This document shows positions 31,509 to 40,030 of a stretch of DNA of 60,226 nucleotides, in pieces. The position numbers were made by a program, and so were the translations under genes. Source of the DNA: a virus. Within the stretch, counting starts at the first letter, position 1; each line of letters begins with the position of its first letter. The stretch is taken from positions 1 to 60,226 of the IMG/VR virus record IMGVR_UViG_3300021197_001319; one strand, 5' to 3'. Under the pieces are notes generated by a model, which was not told the origin of the DNA, did not search any database, and worked only from the letters and a program-made list of their open reading frames with translations.

Positions 31509-32752
31509 GATATGCCATTGGCAAAGTTAGTGGCGTATTCATGGAGCATGACGTAGCAGTTAAGTTTTTCGGAATAAGAGGTAAAGCGGTCAAGGAAGTG
31601 CGCGGTACTATCGAAGAATGTTATGCAAGAGAATTGCTATGTTTACAAAGACTACAAGGAACTCCAGGATTTCCTAGTATAATATCACATAAAGACGATG
31701 ATTTGATACTAGAAATGGAGGACTGTGGAGAATGTTTATTTAATACTTGGCACGAATATGATTTGACGTTATACTTAGATCAAGCAAATCGTATTTGTGA
31801 TGCATTGGAAAAAGCAAATATACAATACTTTTTTGCAGGGTTAAACAAACCTAATAAGCCTCCCAAGCCGCCTATAGCATACAATCCTCGAAGCGACTTT
31901 CCTTTAAGTAACTTGTGTATAAAGGATGGAGAACTTACACTTATTGACTTTGAAATGGCTAATCCAGTGGGATCACATTTATCAGAGCGACTACATCCTA
32001 GGCTTAAAGCATTATATGAGAACTATAACCCTGATCATTTTAGAGAGTTTTTATTAACTGGATTGCGTTATCCCAAGGAAAGTTTTGATAAAGAAATGTG
32101 GAGGAAAATACCTGCTAGTGATTTTAAACAAGAAAAATGGAATAAAATGAAAGATACTAACCCAAGAGAGGTATACAAGACTATGACATCATTCAACCAA
32201 CCTAGTGAAAAAATTGTAAATGAATGGAAGAAATATCAAAAACGCTATGGCATAGATCAGGCTGTAGATCGTGTAGAAAAAATGAAACTAGAGAGTGTAT
32301 GCACAGGCAAAACCGTTGTGGATATTGGATGTAATGATGGATATATTACAGGACTAGTAAGTAAGTTTGCTGCAAGTGCAACTGGCGTAGAACCACATGT
32401 GGAACTAACTGAAGATAAGCCTGCAAATGTTACCTGGGTGCGTAGCACATTCAATGAATTTTTAGACACTAAGCCAGGTACATTTGATGTGCTACTAAGT
32501 TTAGCAGTAAGTATTCAATTACGCGACTTTGGTGGACTTACAGAGCAAGAAATTGTTAATGGTTATTATAGTTTACTTCCTGTAGGTGGCATTGTTGTAC
32601 ATGAAACACAAAAACTTGAAAATCGTCCCAACAACCAAGAACATACTGCAGCAATGATTGCTGCTTTTAAAACAAAGTTTGTGCAAATAGATCATGGTGA
32701 TGCTAGAGGAAGTGGCAAACGAGAATATTATCATTTCCGCAAGGAGGTATAA
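31505..32752 (+). CDS. Kinase-like / SAM-methyltransferase fusion protein
   Basis: A 415-residue two-domain protein. Residues 1-200 resemble a small protein- or aminoglycoside-kinase fold: VAVKFF with K20, a Glu near 43, catalytic loop D131FPLSN136, and metal-binding IDFE around D148. Residues 230-415 form a class I methyltransferase with motif I VVDIGCNDGY (271-280), then ATGVEP and FDVLLSLAVS. The kinase glycine loop is not clear. Fusion of a phosphotransferase with a methyltransferase suggests successive decoration of one substrate, possibly a sugar. The start overlaps the oxygenase stop (ATGA). Confidence 0.7.
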   Translation: MRYAIGKVSGVFMEHDVAVKFFGIRGKAVKEVRGTIEECYARELLCLQRLQGTPGFPSIISHKDDDLILEMEDCGECLFNTWHEYDLTLYLDQANRICDALEKANIQYFFAGLNKPNKPPKPPIAYNPRSDFPLSNLCIKDGELTLIDFEMANPVGSHLSERLHPRLKALYENYNPDHFREFLLTGLRYPKESFDKEMWRKIPASDFKQEKWNKMKDTNPREVYKTMTSFNQPSEKIVNEWKKYQKRYGIDQAVDRVEKMKLESVCTGKTVVDIGCNDGYITGLVSKFAASATGVEPHVELTEDKPANVTWVRSTFNEFLDTKPGTFDVLLSLAVSIQLRDFGGLTEQEIVNGYYSLLPVGGIVVHETQKLENRPNNQEHTAAMIAAFKTKFVQIDHGDARGSGKREYYHFRKEV

Positions 32753-33568
32753 ATGGCTTTTAATAATATAATGCAACTAGCAACTGCGCAACTTGTAAAA
32801 CAAGGTGCATTTACTGCTGGTGCAACAGTAGTTGAATGGGGCAATCAACGTTTTAGATACAGTGAGGATTGGTTAAATGAATGTGAAAAAACAAGCGGAC
32901 GAACACTGCGTAAACCAACACAGTTTGTATGGGAATACTTTGAGGATCTGGGGTTTAGCGATTACCTTGCTATTGATATTAACACTGAACTTAGGTCTAT
33001 CGCTATGGATCTTAATTTCATCCTAAAAGACAAATACAACTACACACAACAGTTTGACTATGTTACAAACAACGGCACAGGTGAACACATCTTTGACCAG
33101 CGCACAGTGTTTGAAAACATGCACAACCTATGTAAAGTAGGAGGTACTATGATAAATGTACTACCATTTGCGCCCTGGTTTAATCATTGTTTTTACAGTT
33201 TTCATCCACAGTTGTTTCGTGATATTGCTGCAGCAAATGGATATACTTGGCGTTTCATGTGGTTAGCACAGAACACAGGCAAATACGTTGATTGTCCTAC
33301 AGACTTTGATAGTTGGAGTTACTATGAACAAAAAAAGCCTCGCAATCCTATTAGTGATTTGGAAAAGCATTTTGATACCCTTCATAATCGCGAAGGCAAA
33401 ACTCATAATGTTAGCATTGTTAGTGCGTACACTAAAACGATGGATAAGCCGTTCCAAATACCGTTCCAAGGACGATATGTAAATGATATTGTGGATGATC
33501 TCAAAGGTGAATACAGTGAAACAAATGTAGATGTGAGGCAAAAGGATCACACCAGTGCGACTTATTAA
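32753..33568 (+). CDS. Methyltransferase-like protein
   Basis: A 271-residue protein directly abutting the fusion gene. GATVVEWGNQRF and SDYLAIDINTE correspond to degenerate SAM-binding strands; FDYVTNNGTGEHIFDQ and MHNLCKVGGTMINVLPFAPW match the post-motif strands of class I methyltransferases, including the (K/R)-x-GG-x-(M/L/I) turn. Glycine-rich motif I is imperfect, so activity is uncertain. AAGGAGG stands before the ATG. The end overlaps the next gene by 14 bases. Confidence 0.6.
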   Translation: MAFNNIMQLATAQLVKQGAFTAGATVVEWGNQRFRYSEDWLNECEKTSGRTLRKPTQFVWEYFEDLGFSDYLAIDINTELRSIAMDLNFILKDKYNYTQQFDYVTNNGTGEHIFDQRTVFENMHNLCKVGGTMINVLPFAPWFNHCFYSFHPQLFRDIAAANGYTWRFMWLAQNTGKYVDCPTDFDSWSYYEQKKPRNPISDLEKHFDTLHNREGKTHNVSIVSAYTKTMDKPFQIPFQGRYVNDIVDDLKGEYSETNVDVRQKDHTSATY

Positions 33569-34262
33569 TCTTGGATGCAGTTTTAGTTATGGAAATATTA
33601 TCAGCGAATACGAAACATTTGCAGACGCACATGTTAGTCCAGGCACACTAGTAGCAAAACATCTCGACTGTGAAGAAGTAAACATAGCAAGTCCTGGATT
33701 AAGTCTTGATGGAGTATTGCGCAGATTGCATAGTTTTGAATTCCATGATACGGATAAGTTCTTAATTGGGTTGCCTCCATGCATAAGATTGCAATATGTT
33801 AGTAAAGTTCCAAGAAATCAAGACAAACTTAGACACGCAAAAATGAATGTAAGTCAATGGAGACAACACGCATTTAAGCAAGGACCTAAAATACCCGAGG
33901 ACTGGTTCAAGACAATGAAATGGGATGAAGATGTAAACGTTCGTCCACTTGACATTGTTGAAACTAGCACTTACTGGAGTTACTTCTATATACTGCTTAT
34001 TCAACAAGCAATGAAGAAAAGGCAGTATTGGATGTATAACAGTGTCCATGGTCATATGCAACAAACTACAAACATTCCAGAAGTGCAAATGTTGCGTGAT
34101 CAGATTGTCACACATAATTATTTTAAGCCGGATACTGGAATGCATGATGAGGTTTTAGAGGATACCAAATATCAACTCTCACATGACGACACACACCCTA
34201 ATCATTTGTATTACGAACATTGGGCAAAGGAGTTTTGCGAATGGATGTTGCAGTCTGCATAA
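33555..34262 (+). CDS. SGNH/GDSL-hydrolase-like protein, copy 2
   Basis: A 235-residue protein with a GTG start at 33555 overlapping the upstream gene. Block I is INLGCSFSYGN, an Asn-containing region NIASPGLSLDG follows, and the C-terminal block is DDTHPNHLYYEHWA with Asp and His. It is predicted to deacylate or acylate a glycan. Central residues 60-180 are an insertion without similarity to the other six copies. The following gene starts inside its last codons. Confidence 0.65.
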   Translation: MRLINLGCSFSYGNIISEYETFADAHVSPGTLVAKHLDCEEVNIASPGLSLDGVLRRLHSFEFHDTDKFLIGLPPCIRLQYVSKVPRNQDKLRHAKMNVSQWRQHAFKQGPKIPEDWFKTMKWDEDVNVRPLDIVETSTYWSYFYILLIQQAMKKRQYWMYNSVHGHMQQTTNIPEVQMLRDQIVTHNYFKPDTGMHDEVLEDTKYQLSHDDTHPNHLYYEHWAKEFCEWMLQSA

Positions 34263-34855
34263 GCGGCGAGTTTAGGAATAATGTGGATCTATGCAGGGAA
34301 AGCATACAAAAATATCTACCCTACGAGCAATTTACACATACTTGGGCAGACACGCCATTGCCAGAACTGCCTAGTATGGAAACGTTTGTACTAGCATTCA
34401 ATACTTGGATAGCATGTTTGCCAGAAGATAACACTACTCGCACGTGGTTTACTAAGAAACTAAAGGGCGGAAAACTTTTTCACCAGCGCGTCTATCAAGT
34501 ATATAATCATTGGCACTGTATGCAACAAGTGCCTGAACATTATGATATGATTATTAGGGTGCGCCCAGATGTTGTTCTTTATGAACATGCGTGGGAACGT
34601 GATATTGAAAATGCATATTTTAATGATTTTGTAATAGGCTTTGGCAGTGGACAAGGACCAAGTGTTGGAGTTACAGAAAGATATGCTGCAGATCATGTGA
34701 TAATACATAGAAGGTATCGCATGCGCAATCCTTATAAAACATTACTACCTAGTAGTGGACATGTTGCATGGTGGGTATGTTTACACAAATACCTTGATGA
34801 ACAGTTTATTAACAATGATAGTGTATGCAAACTTGAGCGGGATATAGTTGACTAG
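34241..34855 (+). CDS. Glycosyltransferase-like protein (SGEFR type)
   Basis: A 204-residue protein; I take ATG 34241, which overlaps the preceding stop by 22 bases, because the conserved strand DVAVCISGEFRN begins there. This N-terminal (C/L)SG(E/Q)xR motif together with MIIRVRPDVVLYE is typical of a family of predicted glycosyltransferases found in phages and large DNA viruses. No DxD motif of classical form. Followed without gap by two capsule-type transferases. Confidence 0.55.
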   Translation: MDVAVCISGEFRNNVDLCRESIQKYLPYEQFTHTWADTPLPELPSMETFVLAFNTWIACLPEDNTTRTWFTKKLKGGKLFHQRVYQVYNHWHCMQQVPEHYDMIIRVRPDVVLYEHAWERDIENAYFNDFVIGFGSGQGPSVGVTERYAADHVIIHRRYRMRNPYKTLLPSSGHVAWWVCLHKYLDEQFINNDSVCKLERDIVD

Positions 34856-35629
34856 ATGACTAATCTACATTACAATACAAATAACTTGGAAAGTAAATGC
34901 AACTGGGTTATGGATAGTCTCAGCAAAGGCTGGATTGGATCTGAGCACCACTTCTGGGGATTTATTAACGACAATGAGCAACAAATAAACACCCTTACAC
35001 AGCAAGGCACGGACTGGTACTTTTGGGATATGCCCTATCATGGACGCTGGAATGGATTATGGGAAGCAATAAATCCTAGTCAGGATTTTTATTGGCGTGC
35101 AAGCAAAAATAGTGTACACTATAAACACGTTAAAGACTATCCTAGTGACAGATTTCGTGCATGGGGGGTAGAACCAAAACCCTATGGATCTGGTAGTAAA
35201 ATTTTAATTTGTCCTAGCAGTGAAACAATGACACGTTGGACTACAGGCATGGATGTGAAAATGTGGGTGCAAATGATTACAATGGCACTGCAAAAATATA
35301 CAGACAAGTATATAGAAGTACGCTACAAGCCAAGGAGAAATGGTACCAGTGGCCCAGCCGCAGCACTAATTCCTTTTGAAGAACAAGCACAGAATACTCA
35401 TTGTGTGGTTACATGTATAAGTTTAGCCGCAGTCGAGGCACAATTGTTAGGTATTCCAACCATATGTCACCCAAGTAGTTTTGCTGCAGATATAAGTAGT
35501 ACTAAACTAGAAGAAATCGAAAATCCTAAACGTGTAGACACACATCAGTGGTTTAGCAATCTTGCTTACAGTCAGTTTACACACAAGGAAATAGAATCAG
35601 GTTTCGCACAAGAGGTTCTAAATGCCTAG
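34856..35629 (+). CDS. Capsule-type glycosyltransferase paralogue 2
   Basis: A 257-residue protein that starts directly after the preceding TAG. It has ILICPSSETMTRW, then YIEVRYKPRRNGT, then NTHCVVTCISLAAVEAQLLGIPTICHP, the same donor-side order as the genes at 28992 and 35622. The sugar is unknown. It overlaps the next gene by eight bases. Divergence from the neighbouring paralogue suggests two successive sugar additions and not redundancy; this is inference. Confidence 0.6.
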   Translation: MTNLHYNTNNLESKCNWVMDSLSKGWIGSEHHFWGFINDNEQQINTLTQQGTDWYFWDMPYHGRWNGLWEAINPSQDFYWRASKNSVHYKHVKDYPSDRFRAWGVEPKPYGSGSKILICPSSETMTRWTTGMDVKMWVQMITMALQKYTDKYIEVRYKPRRNGTSGPAAALIPFEEQAQNTHCVVTCISLAAVEAQLLGIPTICHPSSFAADISSTKLEEIENPKRVDTHQWFSNLAYSQFTHKEIESGFAQEVLNA

Positions 35630-36548
35630 AATTACTGTATATGACACTGGTAGACGCATGACTACAAAATTTACACTAGCGTTTGCTAGGGGTATTGTAG
35701 AACATACTAATAGTATAGGTGGTTCTTGGGAAGTAAAACACCGTAGTATAGACAGTTATTTAGAACATGGAATACCGCGCGATTATCGTGCAGGACATGA
35801 CGCAATAGCAACTCTGGGTATACTTCGCGGCACAGGTCTATTACTCAAAGAGGCTCAGCAGCGCGGTTTTGATTACTACTACATGGATCACGCATATTTT
35901 AATCCTGGGTACAGTGGCAAAGGCTGGATGCGTATTACCAAAAATGATCATGCTTGTACCACAATACGAGAAACTACAAAGGATCGCTGGAACGGATTTC
36001 ATAAACATCATGGATATGCCCTTAGTCCATGGCGCACAAACGCTGAAAGAGGAGATCTAATACTCATATGTCCACCTACTCCTGCTATATGTTGGTACTA
36101 TAATTTAGATCAAGACTGGGGAGAACGTATAGAACAGCATTTAAAAAATTCAATGCCTGAGAGTGAACATTATAGAATTAAAGTCAGACACAAGCCCAAA
36201 GAGCCAGTAGTTGATTCCCAGGGCAATTTAATTGAGTTGCGTGAATTTGCACAACAGGGAGATCTAAAAGAAGATCTTGCTAATGCGCATTGTGTCATTG
36301 CATGGAATAGTATGGTAGCACTGGAAGCAACACTAGCAGGTATACCAGTTATTACAGGTCCACACAGTGCTTGTGTGAGAGTAAGTTTTGATATTAGTTT
36401 ATTAGAAAATCATCCTATGCCACTGGAGTTTAATACTGAACCTCCTAATAGGAGTGCAATGTTGTATTGGTTAGCAAATAACCAATGGAAAATGAAAGAA
36501 ATAGAAAATGGCGTTGCATGGCGCATGCTACAGGAGAACTACAGTTGA
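35622..36548 (+). CDS. Capsule-type glycosyltransferase paralogue 3
   Basis: A 308-residue protein. LILICPPTPAICWYY, then YRIKVRHKPKEPV, then NAHCVIAWNSMVALEATLAGIPVITGP are the donor-site motifs shared with the genes at 28992 and 34856. N-terminal YYYMDHAYFNPG is a further shared element of this family. The stop overlaps the next TTG start (TTGA). Cytoplasmic, no membrane segment. Confidence 0.62.
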   Translation: MPRITVYDTGRRMTTKFTLAFARGIVEHTNSIGGSWEVKHRSIDSYLEHGIPRDYRAGHDAIATLGILRGTGLLLKEAQQRGFDYYYMDHAYFNPGYSGKGWMRITKNDHACTTIRETTKDRWNGFHKHHGYALSPWRTNAERGDLILICPPTPAICWYYNLDQDWGERIEQHLKNSMPESEHYRIKVRHKPKEPVVDSQGNLIELREFAQQGDLKEDLANAHCVIAWNSMVALEATLAGIPVITGPHSACVRVSFDISLLENHPMPLEFNTEPPNRSAMLYWLANNQWKMKEIENGVAWRMLQENYS

Positions 36549-37567
36549 GCGAAGAATTAGTAGAACACGGATATAACAGTGTAGAAGAAATACCTGGCTT
36601 TGTACAAAGACGACATGAACTTGCTCATATAGAAGAATATATTAGTAATTATTTGGACACGCCTAGTTTATGTTTACAGATAATGGAAACAGGCATTGCT
36701 GGTAAAGTTGCACGAGACACAGAAACTGGAGATTTAATAGGTGCATATGGATGGAAGTGTATTAAACATCTAGGAAAAGGCAAGGACGGGTTTACATTCT
36801 GGGGACACAAATATGGAGATAAACCCAATGCTCTGCATATTGTAAAAATTATTAGTGGATACGGAGAAAATTATCATAACCACACTGAGATATTCAATGC
36901 ATTTATGAGAAAATTGTTTCATGCAAAACAACATCGTCATCCAATGTTATTTGATTTTGCTGTAAAATCAACACACACAACTTATAAATGTAAAAAACCT
37001 TTTACACAATTTAACCCTAAAGACATGCGAGAATTATATTTTGCGCTAAGACAAGTTTGCTCAATGAATACCTGGTGTATTAAAAATACTGGATTTGTAT
37101 TCTGGGATCTCGGATATGGTAATGGTAGAAATTTTATGGTGGATTCCTCAGATGGTAATAACTTGAAGTGGGTAGACTATGGAGGTGCTGGTATGGTACG
37201 GTGTCCTAGTTTTAGAGAGTTATACAAAAACCAAAAAAGTATGCCTGTACTTACATTAGAGAATAGTCATCAACAACCACTTAAAGGTAAAGATAATTTA
37301 GTTGAAGGCAACAGTGACTTTGTAATGTTACAGTTCCTACTTAACTTTGAATTTCATACAAATCCAACAAGCACTGCAGATGTATGGGCTAGTATGCTAC
37401 AAGTGCGCAAGGATATTGTGCAAGAAATGAAAGTTATGCTTCCGCATTATTTTCGTAGCAGGTTTGCAAATGAGGTATTTCAAAGATTCCATGATCGAGA
37501 CTGGCTTGAAGCAAACACATGGCGGGAACTTGGCAAGTATATAGAAACAAATTGGCAAAACAAGTAA
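36545..37567 (+). CDS. Protein-kinase-fold protein
   Basis: A 340-residue protein. Kinase-like signature in order: glycine loop LGKGKDGFTF (76-85), Lys in IVKI (K101), a Glu near 115, catalytic segment FWDLGYGN (D188 with N193), and VDYGG (D211) in place of DFG. I use TTG 36545, which overlaps the previous stop; an in-frame ATG at 36485 would read 60 bases of the paralogous glycosyltransferase gene in another frame. It could phosphorylate a sugar, lipid or protein. Second kinase-like gene of the cassette after that at 31505. Confidence 0.6.
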   Translation: MSEELVEHGYNSVEEIPGFVQRRHELAHIEEYISNYLDTPSLCLQIMETGIAGKVARDTETGDLIGAYGWKCIKHLGKGKDGFTFWGHKYGDKPNALHIVKIISGYGENYHNHTEIFNAFMRKLFHAKQHRHPMLFDFAVKSTHTTYKCKKPFTQFNPKDMRELYFALRQVCSMNTWCIKNTGFVFWDLGYGNGRNFMVDSSDGNNLKWVDYGGAGMVRCPSFRELYKNQKSMPVLTLENSHQQPLKGKDNLVEGNSDFVMLQFLLNFEFHTNPTSTADVWASMLQVRKDIVQEMKVMLPHYFRSRFANEVFQRFHDRDWLEANTWRELGKYIETNWQNK

Positions 37568-38244
37568 TGCAAGTATTAGAGCGAGCAGACATTGAGAGTG
37601 TAACCTATGGCGGACACGACTGTGGCATAACACAAGTACGCGGTTATCAAAACTATGATATAAGTGATCTTGAAGTCCTAGCAATAGCAAACCCCACAGC
37701 AAAACGCCCCTGGGTAGATACAAGTGTAAAAAGTGCAGACTTTGAGCGTGTGTTTTTTCAAGTAAGCCCAAAGAGTTATGCAGATTTTGGTAGCAATTTA
37801 GGATACTATGTCTTTAAATGTGCGCAGGAGTTTGACATACACGCTACTGGTGTAGACTATAACTTTGAATATACTAGTGTGTGTAATAGCATTAAAGCAA
37901 GACACAGTGCAAGCCTTGCAGAATTTAAGCATACAAATCTTGAACAGTGGCACACCCTAAGTGATTATTATGACTTCATGACTGTGTTTAATGTAATACA
38001 TCACTTGTATAATCGCACAGAAAAATACATGGACATGGGGCGTTTGGTGCTGGACTTTGCAAGCAAAGCAGATACAATCTTATTTGAATTTCCTACAGAG
38101 CAGGATAGTAAAGGTCACAAGTGGACAATGGATACTGGATACACTGAAGAACTATTTTATGAAACTGCATTGGGGATATTTACACAAGTAGAACGCATGT
38201 CTGGACAAACAGAACATAGACCCTATTATTTGTGTGTTAAATAG
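37567..38244 (+). CDS. SAM-dependent methyltransferase
   Basis: A 225-residue protein. YADFGSNLGYYVFKCA is motif I, HATGVDYNFEY the acidic strand that follows, and YDFMTVFNVIHHLYN motif IV of class I methyltransferases. I place the start at ATG 37567, which shares one base with the upstream stop; longer in-frame openings exist upstream without a good ribosome binding site. Last gene of the plus-strand cassette run, convergent with and overlapping the GT61 gene by eight bases. Confidence 0.8.
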   Translation: MQVLERADIESVTYGGHDCGITQVRGYQNYDISDLEVLAIANPTAKRPWVDTSVKSADFERVFFQVSPKSYADFGSNLGYYVFKCAQEFDIHATGVDYNFEYTSVCNSIKARHSASLAEFKHTNLEQWHTLSDYYDFMTVFNVIHHLYNRTEKYMDMGRLVLDFASKADTILFEFPTEQDSKGHKWTMDTGYTEELFYETALGIFTQVERMSGQTEHRPYYLCVK

Positions 38245-39280
38245 TCCTACTCCAGTCACGAAACTCTGTCAAGTTTTCTATACGCCATGGATGATTGTAT
38301 CCTTTTGTGGGCTGTGGATCCTCAAATTTAACCATACCTTTATATAGATTTATAGTTGCTTTGCAGTATGGTCGATTTGCACATATATGTCTTTCATGGT
38401 TAGGTCCTGGAAATCCAAAGCCAGGTGTGTGTATACCTCCAACACTTACTGGATGATCTCTTACCCAGAGCATGTTAGTAACACCTGCGCCTGCTGCACT
38501 TATGTATTTGTTCATCTGACTAAACAGTACAATTTTTTCTGCTAGTGTGTAATTTTCACCAAAAACTTCAGTGTATCCCTGATCCGTCAAAATATCAACA
38601 ACCGAATCTTCATTTACAAGCCCACGTTTCACAGTGTTATCCTCTCCTATAACTTGTTTACGATTGTTTAAGGGATTTGCATGTGCCCGGCGACTAAGAT
38701 ATACCTTTTCATATACGGGCATTGTTACACTTTGTTTAGCACGTTTTACTAGTGTATCTATTAGTTGCCACTGCAGTGGATTTACTTGTGTGCGTTTTCC
38801 GTTCGCATCTTGATTTAGTGTATCACCAACATATAAACGTTCATAATCCACTGTGCTATCTGTGTACTGCCAGGGAATATTTAACAAGTCAAGCATTTCA
38901 GCAACAAAAGGCGGATAATCATCTAGTCCCATACGTGGCGTACGATTTATTAATAGTGTGAGATCACAGTGTCGCTTTTTTAAATTTAAGTAATGGTGCA
39001 AACATCCTAGACCATCTAATATACAATGATAGTAATTTGTTAATGGCTTACTCCACAAATAAAAATAGTTGCCACATCTAACTTCACGTTGTTGCCATGG
39101 AGTCTGATCCTCAGGTATGTGTACCTTGTCTATAATTTTACTTGCACTTTTTCCTAGTTCTAGTGGAATATAATCTTTGTTAACACGCATAAGTTCACAT
39201 ACGCCACTATCAGCCTGATCATATATCTGCGCACGTTTAAAGGTTGCAACACCCTGTGTCATATAACTTCTTAAGTTCAT
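38237..39280 (-). CDS. Glycosyltransferase family 61-like protein
   Basis: A 347-residue protein. LTNYYHCILDGLGCLHHYL, VYLSRRAHA, NEDSVVDILTDQGYTEVFGE and EKIVLFSQMNKYISAAGAGVTNMLW match the GT61 family (EOGT/capsular polysaccharide type) motif by motif. GT61 enzymes add xylose, GlcNAc or similar residues. The ATG overlaps the stop of the upstream GT-A gene by four bases, so the two minus-strand genes form a transcription unit from the late box at 40013-40020. Confidence 0.8.
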   Translation of the reverse strand: MNLRSYMTQGVATFKRAQIYDQADSGVCELMRVNKDYIPLELGKSASKIIDKVHIPEDQTPWQQREVRCGNYFYLWSKPLTNYYHCILDGLGCLHHYLNLKKRHCDLTLLINRTPRMGLDDYPPFVAEMLDLLNIPWQYTDSTVDYERLYVGDTLNQDANGKRTQVNPLQWQLIDTLVKRAKQSVTMPVYEKVYLSRRAHANPLNNRKQVIGEDNTVKRGLVNEDSVVDILTDQGYTEVFGENYTLAEKIVLFSQMNKYISAAGAGVTNMLWVRDHPVSVGGIHTPGFGFPGPNHERHICANRPYCKATINLYKGMVKFEDPQPTKGYNHPWRIENLTEFRDWSRTI

Positions 39281-39966
39281 GAACTATACAAGTTAATAAC
39301 TTCCTTTTTCCATACATGATCATACTCACAATCACGCATGTTCTCAAACCATGGACCACCTTCAGTATAGTGTAGTACATTAGGCTTTCCATCCTCGGGT
39401 TCTTTATAATGTCCTACTAACCAGTTCCATTCAGGTCCTAGTTCACCAATCTCACTATCATCACACCATTCAAATCTATGCAAGTAAGCACCTGTTTCAG
39501 TGTTTACAGTTTCCAAATCCAAGTTCTTACAACTAGGATGCGCACAGTTAAAGATCATAAAACTACTCCAGTTTTTACGAGGATACTGCAACTGCATTTG
39601 TCCATCCATTTTTAATCCTTCTGGTGGATTGTAGTCATGCTTTACTACCCATACTGCTTTGCTATCATCTTTAAATCCGTTTTGAAATAAGTGATGTGCA
39701 TCTGTTAAAAACACCATATCGCTATCGCAGAACACTGCTAGTCCTTTGTAGTTGTTAAGGTGCGGAATAAGAAAGCGTGTAAAAGTAAACTCTGTACTTG
39801 CCAGTTTGTCTACTTCACGCCAATAAAGTTTCTGCTCTCGCAGATCATTTTGTTTAAGTGCAATAACATTTACAAACTCTTTATATGTGCGTCTCAGTAT
39901 TGAATGTTCGCATACTTGATATGCAATGTCTTCTCGGCTGTCCCAGCCAACATATATATTGTTCAT
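39277..39966 (-). CDS. Glycosyltransferase, GT8-like GT-A fold
   Basis: A 229-residue protein. N-terminal IYVGWDSREDIAYQVCEHS, metal site LAVFCDSDMVFL (DxD), NWSSFMIFNCAHP and the C-terminal VLHYTEGGPWFE follow the order of a well-defined group of small GT-A enzymes. I place the start at ATG 39966; the preceding TTG is in frame but lies over the gap to CAGGAAAA, which is the ribosome binding site. First gene of a two-gene minus-strand unit, divergent from the SGNH-like gene at 40031. Confidence 0.8.
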   Translation of the reverse strand: MNNIYVGWDSREDIAYQVCEHSILRRTYKEFVNVIALKQNDLREQKLYWREVDKLASTEFTFTRFLIPHLNNYKGLAVFCDSDMVFLTDAHHLFQNGFKDDSKAVWVVKHDYNPPEGLKMDGQMQLQYPRKNWSSFMIFNCAHPSCKNLDLETVNTETGAYLHRFEWCDDSEIGELGPEWNWLVGHYKEPEDGKPNVLHYTEGGPWFENMRDCEYDHVWKKEVINLYSS

Positions 39967-39984
39967 CAATCAGTTTTCCTGTAT

Positions 39985-39992
39985 AATAAATA
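39985..39992 (+). promoter_or_regulatory. Late promoter box AATAAATA
   Basis: Plus-strand box 39 bases before ATG 40031, which has an AGGTGA ribosome binding site. Confidence 0.55.
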
Positions 39993-40012
39993 GAATAATT
40001 AAGTGCGTATAT

Positions 40013-40020
40013 TATTTATC
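40013..40020 (-). promoter_or_regulatory. Late promoter box GATAAATA (minus strand)
   Basis: Minus-strand box 47 bases before the GT8-like start. With 39985-39992 it forms a third divergent late promoter pair in the window, here crossing over each other. Confidence 0.55.
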
Positions 40021-40030
40021 AGGTGATTCA

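Noticed and set aside
36485-36544. ATG 36485 as start of the kinase-fold gene
   Set aside because: It would translate the end of the glycosyltransferase gene in another frame; the TTGA overlap at 36545 matches other starts in this genome.
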